Positions 57,101 through 64,000 of a stretch of DNA of 64,000 nucleotides are shown here, in pieces. The notes under the pieces are model-generated. The model saw only the letters and a list, made by a program, of their open reading frames with translations, searched no databases and was not told the origin of the DNA. The stretch comes from Colias croceus (Eukaryota > Arthropoda > Insecta > Lepidoptera > Pieridae). Position 1 is the first letter of the stretch, and each line of letters opens with the position of its first letter. Both the position numbers and the translations under genes were made by a program. The stretch is from positions 4,290,501-4,354,500 of the forward strand of contig NC_059558.1 of NCBI RefSeq assembly GCF_905220415.1. The letters run 5' to 3'.

Positions 57101-60100
57101 TAATCTTGTAGTATCTAATAGAACCTCCTACATACCTTTTTTAAGCTACTTACATTTGCATGGATGAATGAACTTATGCTACTCAATCACGCCAAAACTA
57201 CTGAATAGATTTTCATGAAAATGAAAATTGAGGTTATATGATGGAATAAAACATAGGCCATAAAAAATATTTAACCTTTGCACGTGGCACGAATTCAATT
57301 GATAATCTAAAAAAATCATGGACAGCAGCATACTACAGAACCTCAAGAATCATTTCATCTATAATATTTTGAAATCTACCATTGATCAAACAATTGCACC
57401 AATGTATAATTATAAACAAAATATCCGTTTAAACTTTATAACCGACGACCTTCAATCCATTTTAACTATGATAAATCTTTTACCATTGTTTACTTCAGTC
57501 CCAGTATTCAGTTAATTGCTTTTCAATGAGAAAAGATAATAAACATTTAAGATTTCATAAATCAATGTTTTAAAATCATTTTTACACTATTTTTACGTAA
57601 TGAAAAAATCGAAAAAAGCAACATAAAAATTTGCTCCGTTTTGTAAATGGTATTAATGAAAGAAGAAAACAATGTTATTAAAGATGATAAATAAACCATT
57701 ATAGATATACAAAGCCGGGTAGATACCGAAAGAATGTCGCCAAAAGCCGAAGAAGATGTTAAGAAGATAAGCCATAGCATTAACGACATGATTAACATGC
57801 GTTGCGATATTCACGAAGTAACTACAGAACTACCGAAAGCATGGAAAGACGACATCGACCATGATTGTATGAGCACCAAAAGGAGCGTAAGTTTACATAC
57901 GTTATTAGTTTAGCGCTGCTAATCATTAAAAATGAGTATCTGGTCTATATTTTTGAGAAATATTTTTCGTCATGCTTATAATTTGTAGCAAGGCTTTGTT
58001 ATACCATTCATACATTGTGAAATAAGTAACTTATTATTGAAATTGATCAATTAATAATGAAGGGAAGATAATTTATTAAAATATCACACATCTGAAAGAG
58101 TAAATTATTTACTTACGTAAAATTTATCTTGGTATTGGACAGTCGATTAATATGTTAATCAATAATAATGTTAATCAATTAGTCATTATGAGTTCATCAA
58201 CAAACATTAAACTCATCTTTTGCTCATCTTAGATGTAGCTACGATACTTTCAATTAACTGGCTGTTCTATACTTAGGTACCTATTAATGTACAGAATATA
58301 CAGGGTTACTTGTAAAACACCAGCAACCTCGCAGGACAAGATAGCTAACATCATAAGTAACAACATTTGTTCTACGACTTTTGGCATAACACAATAAATT
58401 ATATTTAAATGATTTTTTAAGCTTTTATTGTACTCTCCTAACATTTGTAAGTCTATGTTCTATTCATTATCTATAGGACGACGCGACGCCCCCTTCCCCC
58501 TCTCGTTCGCTTCTTGTTTACGTAATTTTTTTTTGGGATGTGTAGAGTTTATAATATTCAAACGGAAAATTAAATGAATATTTATTTTTGTATGAAAATA
58601 AAATCTAACAAATTATCTAAAGTCGTAGAGCAAATGTTGTTACTTATGATGTTAGCTATCTTGTCCTGCGAGGTTGCTGGTGTTTTACAAGTAACCCTGT
58701 ATACAGACCTATTAATAAAGAGATACACCTTTGAGCTTCGTATTCCAATACTGGTATAACTTTGCCTGTGAATCCTGTGATAGCTCTCTTACAAGAACAA
58801 TCACACGATATCTTCAAATGATCCCATACCTTCCAGCTACCACTACTTCAACCAGGATGGACTCCTCTCCACGTAGCAGTCTCCTGTGCCCATCAACACT
58901 GTACTCGGTTATTGCTAGCTGCTGGCGCCAATCCCAATATACAAGATGTACTGGGCAGAACAGCACTTGACATTGTAGGATCTGCATACTATAATAAACT
59001 AGAAATTAATTCAGATAGGTACGTAAATGGCAAATGGAAAATGAAAACAGAAAAGCATAATACTTATAATATTAAGTAACGGTTTATTATATTTCGAATA
59101 TTTAAGTGACGCATTTAGATGCAAATAAGGATCAAACGAACATAGAGCTAGAGCAAAAAAGAATTTTACATAGTGGGGTAACAATGCGCATTCACTCGTT
59201 TGATCTAAATACACCGTAACATGAAACAAATCGAAATAAGATAAAACAATGTGTGTGAATGCGTGTATTTTTTTTAATAGATGCTCTTTAATAGGATATT
59301 TAATAGGATCTTCTTATACTCGTAATCTGTTTCTCTGATTTTCATTTTATCAACTAAGTACGTCTATAGTTTTACAGAGATCATCAAAATGCTGATCAAA
59401 TCTGGTGGCACGCATAATTCTATGAAAAGTAATGGCTTGGATAACATTGATACTCCTCTTCACACTGCGATAGAATTGAAGAATATTGCCAGTATACATG
59501 AGCTTCTAGGCATAGGAGCGTCTATCAATTGTTTAAATTCTTCCGGACTTACACCATTACATCTTTGTGTAAAACTTCAGTTAGAGGAACCTTTGCAGGT
59601 AAATATGATGTCATTTTTATCAAACTCAAACATTTATTTATTCACTTAAACTTCTTTCATGTGTTTACTTAATATATTATGTTACAAGTATTAAATGAAT
59701 ATAAAGCAGTATCTTGCAGGTTTTAGCAAATTACTCGTATGCCGATGATGATCCATTTCTGGCTATTATCGATGCAAAGGATAAAGATGGACATACAGTT
59801 TTGCAATTAGCCGTCGAAGAGGCTTGGGTTCCCGGTGTTTGCATTGCTTTAGAAGCTGGTGCAGATGTTACTCTTAAGGTACGAATCTACATACAAAAAT
59901 ATATTTTTTTAATGTATACTTATTGGATAAATAGATAAATTAGAAAGCTTTTTTGAGTCCTTACACGTATTTATTAAACGTTTTAATTAAATTTTAGGCA
60001 AATGACGGTGAAACGCCAATTCATTCGGCGGCAGCATTGGGAAATTTAGATGTCCTCACAGAAATTCTAAGCGTAACAAAACAACACGGAATCCTTGAAG

Positions 60101-62512
60101 TTCAAAATGAAGAAGGCGAAACCCCACTATTTAAAGCAATAAGAAATGGCCATCTTGAATGTGTTAAAATATTGCTAGAAGAAGGAGCTTCAATGAAAGT
60201 TAAATTACCCGGAAACGTTAATGTTTTACACGTAGCCGCAGAACATAGTCACGCAAAAATATTAAAACTTTTATTAGAACATCAACACGGTAAAGCGCTG
60301 GATATGATAAATTCACTCACAACATCAAATAAAAAGGGCTTTGGGCCCGTGCATTATGCTACATTCAATAACAACGTTGATTGCTTAGAAATTTTGCTAG
60401 AGTACGGCGCTGATATAAAATTAAGAACTACTGACACTCCTTTTTATGCATCGACATCGTTGCATATCGCTGCAGCATTCAACTTGTTAAAAATAGCTTA
60501 TTTTATTACTACATTTGACAAGTCAACCATCTACGAGATAAATAACAAAGGCTTTAATCCACTGCACGCGGCAAGTCATCTTGGAAGTAGAGACGTTATA
60601 TTACTGCTTCTTCAAGAAGGTGCAGATTTGTCTGGATATACCGACGGTACAGGAAAAACAAGACAAACCGCTATCCATCTTATTATGAACAGTTTATCGA
60701 AACCAACAGATTTTATGGAGGATGTTTTCGATTCATACATCTCATCTAGTTGCGAAAACTTTGAAGATGCGAATTGTGAAATTACAATTGATTATCGAAT
60801 ACTAATGCCTACAGTTTGCGAAATGGAGCAAATGAAAGTTATAGAAGCTCTCCTTGCAACTGGCAATAGATATGACCAAAAGAGGTTACTAGTCCATCCA
60901 TTGGTAGAAAGTTTTCTACATTTAAAATGGAAAGCCTTATTGCCATTCTTTTACACAATCATAGTAGTGTATGCAATTTTTGTATCTTCGCTCACTGTGT
61001 TTATTATTTCTGTGTTCTTTTATAAAGATACTAATGATAGTCCACCATTATTTCTGGGTTCGACAGTTTGGAGTTATTTCATATATGCATCAGTCTGCCT
61101 TATTATTTTACAGGTATTAATTTTATCTTATTTTTGTCAATATAAGAAATGTACAATATTCAGGTATTTACTGCTTAATTAGATGCAACTTTTTACAAGA
61201 ATAAATAAATGAAGACCGTGTAATTAATTAACATTTTAACGACATTATAGCTAGTATAAGTACTTGTTTTTATAGTATAGTTGATAATAATTACGCATGT
61301 AAATTGTGTGTAAAGTTAAAATTGATTTGCAGGAAATCCTATACATGAACGTTAAAAGTTCTCGACACTTTTATCAAATGGAGACGTGGATCAAATTCGG
61401 GTCTATTGTATTTGCTCTCATTCTGCCCAGTGCCATCGCCGTGTTCTCTGATATGGAATGGTCTAGACACATAGCAACATTAGCATTACTCCTCTCTTGG
61501 ATAGAACTCATGTTTTTACTATCACGCTTTCCAAATTGGGGCTATTACGTTCTTATGTTTGGAAAGGTAGCCGCTAATGTAGTAAAAGTGAGTATCATGT
61601 TTATCATTTTTGTAAGGTTGTGTAAGCTTTAATATTAAATTGATTATTTGTTTGTTTCAGATTCTATTAACATTTGCTTTTCTAGTAATAGGATTTTCTC
61701 TTAGCTTCATGATACAATTTCACTCAAAAATACCATTTGATAGTCCATGGGCGTCATTTGTCAAAACAATGGTAATGATGACTTCAGAGTTTGACTACGA
61801 AGGCTTATTTGATGCAGAGCATTCTCAAGATCTTGCAACTTCCATCATAATAGTACGACTGATTTTCTTAGTATTTCTCGTGTTGGCAGCTATTGTGCTA
61901 ATGAACTTGATGGTTGGTGTTGCCGTAAGCGATATAAATGATTTAGAAATACTTGGAAATATAAATAGGTTGGCTAAACGCGTGGAGTTTCTTTCAACAT
62001 TGGACAATCTAGTATACAACAGATTCATAAGTACTATTCTGCCAGTAAAAATAAATGAAGGTATTAAAAATAAGCGCAGAGTTCCCGATAAGGTTATCAT
62101 ATGTCCTGGTAAACCAAGATGGAAGTATTACAAAGTATTACCAACGAACATTCGAGATGCTATATTAACCATTGCACAGCATCAAAAAGTTTTGAAGGAT
62201 GAAGAAATGGATTCTAAAGAATTTCGAACAAAAATCAATGAAATGCACCAAGCAATGAAAAAATTAGAAGAGAAACAAAATGAGCAAAGTGAGATGATTA
62301 AACAAGAGATGCAACTTTTACAAAAACTGAAAATTGAAGAGACTCTCAAAGATTTAAATTTGATACAAGCGATAGAATTCAAAGAAATTAGTAAAGAGAT
62401 GAGTAGTCCATTGGAAAAAATTAACGTAAAAGTCGATCAGTTATCTATAGAAATGGAATCTATAAAACAGACTTTATCTAGATTAGAAAGCAAACTAGGT
62501 AGTTTAAGATAA
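54097..62512 (+). CDS. TRPA-subfamily ankyrin-repeat cation channel, copy B (pyrexia-like)
   Basis: The exons are 54097-54121 (candidate start), 54805-54907, 55170-55370, 56594-56811, 57705-57886, 58837-59018, 59370-59598, 59720-59878, 59998-61113, 61333-61587 and 61661-62512, giving 1173 residues in one frame. Approximate layout: acidic N-terminus 1-95, ankyrin repeats 100-705 with a charged insert at 183-235, S1 744-770, S2 794-806, S3 826-845, S4 850-875, S5 888-910, pore loop around 929 (MMTSEFDYEGLF), S6 950-982, coiled coil 1060-1170. Function as for copy A: a sensory plasma-membrane cation channel. Exons 4-10 equal copy A in length to the base. The N-terminal exons and the coiled coil are the most diverged parts. 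It is intact, with no stop or frameshift, so it is probably functional. Confidence 0.86.
54805..54907 (+). CDS. Copy B exon 2: acidic N-terminal segment
   Basis: 103 bp. VEKGLPEQDISPLLVVPSLE followed by DGRESHTHKNNKY. Same phases as copy A exon 2 but 9 bp longer and diverged after the first six residues. Confidence 0.72.
55170..55370 (+). CDS. Copy B exon 3: linker into first ankyrin helix
   Basis: 201 bp, KTDDNNMLLKLKIQSPEFET to RRLLRLNTDLLEAIEAYNVE then EVE. The open frame continuing upstream to 55051 runs through the intron and is not part of the protein. Confidence 0.82.
55371..56593 (+). other. Intron 3 of channel copy B
   Basis: A 1.2-kb AT-rich intron with a short minisatellite at 55762-55807 (atctcgctaacg units). 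The small open frames in it show nothing recognisable. Confidence 0.65.
56594..56811 (+). CDS. Copy B exon 4: ankyrin repeats 1-2
   Basis: 218 bp. LLKEGANPNVTCRAELVSAC through GRTPLHLAAYAGNARQMAIL. The acceptor (caacag) has a poor pyrimidine tract. Confidence 0.9.
56812..57704 (+). other. Intron 4 of channel copy B, no nested gene
   Basis: 893 bp. It contains an inverted Helitron-like element at 56912-57098 (starting actagctgtgctccgcggtt) and a diverged repeat piece near 57180. No roadblock exon is found on the minus strand here. Confidence 0.7.
57705..57886 (+). CDS. Copy B exon 5: spacer between ankyrin repeats
   Basis: 182 bp. IQSRVDTERMSPKAEEDVKK through TELPKAWKDDIDHDCMSTKR then S. Donor gtaagt. 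Confidence 0.85.
57887..58836 (+). other. Intron 5 of channel copy B with a foldback MITE
   Basis: 950 bp, twice the length of the copy A intron; the difference is largely accounted for by the element at 58301-58699. Confidence 0.7.
58301..58699. mobile_element. Mariner-type MITE with long inverted arms, TA flanks
   Basis: The left end cagggttacttgtaaaacac is mirrored by the right end gtgttttacaagtaaccctg. The arms extend about 85 bp through gcaacctcgcaggacaagat. TA lies at 58299-58300 and 58700-58701. Confidence 0.8.
58837..59018 (+). CDS. Copy B exon 6: ankyrin repeat
   Basis: 182 bp. LPLLQPGWTPLHVAVSCAHQ, HCTRLLLAAGANPNIQDVLG, ending EINSD. The plus-strand 79-codon frame at 58731-58970 is an out-of-phase shadow. 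Confidence 0.9.
59370..59598 (+). CDS. Copy B exon 7: ankyrin repeats
   Basis: 229 bp. FTEIIKMLIKSGGTHNSMKS, then DTPLHTAIELKNIASIHELL and LTPLHLCVKLQLEEPLQ. Confidence 0.9.
59720..59878 (+). CDS. Copy B exon 8: ankyrin repeat
   Basis: 159 bp in phase 0. VLANYSYADDDPFLAIIDAK, then DKDGHTVLQLAVEEAWVPGV and LEAGADVTLK. Confidence 0.9.
59998..61113 (+). CDS. Copy B exon 9: ankyrin repeats and S1-S2
   Basis: 1116 bp in phase 0. Six or so ankyrin units ending GFNPLHAASHLGSRDVILLL, a linker, S1 (LLPFFYTIIVVYAIFVSSLT) and S2 (FIYASVCLIILQ). Confidence 0.95.
61333..61587 (+). CDS. Copy B exon 10: S3-S4
   Basis: 255 bp in phase 0. EILYMNVKSSRHFYQMETWI, S3 (FGSIVFALILPSAIAVF) and S4 (HIATLALLLSWIELMFLLSR). 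The donor gtgagt follows VVK. Confidence 0.95.
61661..62512 (+). CDS. Copy B exon 11: S5, pore, S6 and coiled coil
   Basis: 852 bp including TAA. Four residues shorter than copy A, the difference lying in the coiled-coil tail. S5, pore and S6 are almost identical to copy A. Confidence 0.95.
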   Translation: MLLTFAFLVIGFSLSFMIQFHSKIPFDSPWASFVKTMVMMTSEFDYEGLFDAEHSQDLATSIIIVRLIFLVFLVLAAIVLMNLMVGVAVSDINDLEILGNINRLAKRVEFLSTLDNLVYNRFISTILPVKINEGIKNKRRVPDKVIICPGKPRWKYYKVLPTNIRDAILTIAQHQKVLKDEEMDSKEFRTKINEMHQAMKKLEEKQNEQSEMIKQEMQLLQKLKIEETLKDLNLIQAIEFKEISKEMSSPLEKINVKVDQLSIEMESIKQTLSRLESKLGSLR

Positions 62513-62538
62513 ATATTTGTATAAATAATTGTTAAGAA

Positions 62539-62544
62539 AATAAA
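62539..62544 (+). terminator. Polyadenylation signal, channel copy B
   Basis: AATAAA 27 bp after the stop, followed by T-rich sequence. Confidence 0.55.
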
Positions 62545-62791
62545 TGATGAAACATATTAATGTATTTTATTGAAACATGATTTCTAGCTAATAATATTTT
62601 GTAATATCTTAGGTATTGTTTTAATTAAACTATTTTATGTATAAAGCTTTCAATGATGGTAGGTACCTATACGATAAAAAAACAACATATACCTAGGTAC
62701 TTACTTTTTATAAATTTAAAGACCCGATTTGTTAAAAAGATGCAATCAGACAGAAAGCGATTTGCATAGTTCTTCACAACTCACACAATTT

Positions 62792-63058
62792 TTAACCGAC
62801 TTCAAAAAAAAGGAGGAGGTTATCAATTCGGCCGGTATATTTTTTTTTTTATGTATGTACACCGATTACTCCGAGGTTTCTAAACCGATTTACGTGATTC
62901 TTTTTTTTGTTCGATGCGGGATGGTGTCGAATTGGTCCCATAAAAATTTTATTCGGATAGGCCCAGTAGTTTTTATTTTATGAGCATTTTTGTCTGTAGG
63001 TATATTTTGTAAATTTTGCAAGTGCAAGTTTGAAGTCGGTTGTTTTTAACGCAGTTAT
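62792..63058 (+). mobile_element. Complete short element of the accgacttcaaaa family
   Basis: Left end ttaaccgacttcaaaaaaaa then ggaggaggtt; right end tgaagtcggttgtttttaac. The ends contain the inverted motif accgacttcaaa / tttgaagtcggt. Related pieces are at 20808-20876 and 29981-30712. Confidence 0.65.
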
Positions 63059-63689
63059 CACTTGTCATAACTGTTATAATAATAATTAATTAGTAATTAC
63101 ACTAATGTCCATTTATTATTTGTACGGCAATGGCAAGCTTTCATACATGGTAACTGCAATTATGAAAATTAAAATTCAGAGCCCACTTGATACTGTGATA
63201 TTTCATGTCGTATACATTTTTGATTATTTATTTTGTATAATATTTTGTAAATATTTTACATTATTATGGATAATTTGTTTAAAAAGAGAATATCTGACAG
63301 GGATATGCCTTCTGTGAGTTCAATTATTATTTTGTCTTTCACTAAAAATTACTACTATACTTTTTACTCATCATCAAAACCAAAATAAAATATATCCGAT
63401 ATAGCCTACTGCAGTCAAGTCAAGTACAATATAAGTTTCTATCGGTGAAAGTCGAAAGAAATAAAAAAATTGGTTACATAGTCAGTATTATTAACTATTC
63501 CGTGACATAGTTTTTTTTTTTAATTGTACACACAAAGAAAATATAAATAATCGTCCTAATGTCACGAATATGGTTTGAAATTACTTATTACCCTCATTTT
63601 ATTACTTAACATAGGCAGCATAGCAATTTAGTTCATATTGTCTATTTTAAACCTTACTAACTATACATATACCTATGCGATCGAAAATG

Positions 63690-64000
63690 TATGGAAATGA
63701 GGAAACCGAGCAACGTCGCGAGAACCAATTCGTGAATAGATCACAATTCACATCTATAAGTAACAGCTATAAAAAATGTCTACAAATAAAACCTGATTCT
63801 TGAAGTATATTAAATCTTTATAATATGAATGAGTTGGTACATACATAATACATATTCGATAAAAAAGACGCGTATTAAAATGAGGGAACCGAGCAACGTC
63901 GTGAGAATCATACATAATATAACTACTACTACATACGAATATAACTTTATCAAACGTCTACAAATAATCACCTGGTTCTTGAAGTATATTAAAGCTTTAT
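63690..64000 (+). repeat. Tandem repeat of about 180-185 bp, at least two copies
   Basis: aaaccgagcaacgtcgcgag at about 63703 returns as gaaccgagcaacgtcgtgag at about 63888. A cttgaagtatattaaa block near 63800 returns near 63980. The copies are diverged; the array runs off the window. Confidence 0.6.

Larger units (their letters stand above)
62545..64000. other. Downstream flank of the channel pair
   Basis: Contains the element at 62792-63058 and a tandem repeat reaching the window edge. I see no exon; the frame at 63105-63317 has no recognisable domain. Confidence 0.6.

Noticed and set aside
58250..58444. 64-codon minus-strand frame, repeated as a plus frame at 58574-58759
   Set aside because: The two frames are the arms of the MITE at 58301-58699, not duplicated genes.

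Overview
This window is nuclear DNA from an insect, most likely a moth or butterfly (Lepidoptera). It is AT-rich, its genes are split by many introns, and it carries an insect-type TTAGG/CCTAA telomere-like tract. It is full of short non-autonomous transposon families of the kind seen in lepidopteran genomes. Most long open frames are chance or transposon frames. The real genes were found by joining short exons across GT-AG splice sites with matching phase.

There are four gene loci. (1) Positions 8040-20165, + strand: the 3' nine exons of a STAR-family KH-domain RNA-binding protein (KHDRBS/Sam68/quaking-related type). The exons encode the complete KH domain, a proline/histidine/glycine-rich middle, a basic tail and the stop. 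The N-terminal QUA1 exon(s) were not found and probably lie upstream of the window. (2) Positions 43806(candidate start)-52912 and (3) 54097(candidate start)-62512, both + strand: two tandem paralogues of a TRPA-subfamily ankyrin-repeat cation channel, most like insect pyrexia. Seven consecutive exons (218, 182, 182, 229, 159, 1116 and 255 bp) have exactly the same length in both copies, so they are a tandem duplication. Each encodes about a dozen ankyrin repeats, six membrane segments with a pore loop, and a C-terminal coiled coil. (4) Positions 48642-46696, - strand: a complete three-exon, 102-residue dynein light chain of the roadblock type, nested in intron 4 of the first channel gene on the opposite strand. 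The second channel copy has no such gene in the matching intron.

The 23.6 kb between the RNA-binding protein gene and the channel pair holds no host gene that I can support. It is a collection of DNA-transposon remnants: a pogo-like element with 20-bp inverted ends and a PHD-finger tail (36614-38203), a piggyBac-like element with TTAA flanks (31089-32252), a near-perfect 130-bp-arm foldback (29981-30270), a longer foldback (33973-35018), TA- and TTA-flanked MITEs, and many copies of a family ending in a GC-rich hairpin plus CTAGT (Helitron-like).

The least ordinary structures are the nested roadblock gene, a four-copy 112-bp tandem repeat that multiplies an exon end together with its splice donor in the KH gene (18555-18992), a retrotransposon tail that directly abuts a splice acceptor (14470-14481), and the candidate first exons of the two channels. 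One of those uses a GC donor; the other starts at the edge of a transposon. I found no prokaryote-like system, CRISPR array or virus. Nothing here is clearly an undescribed molecular system.
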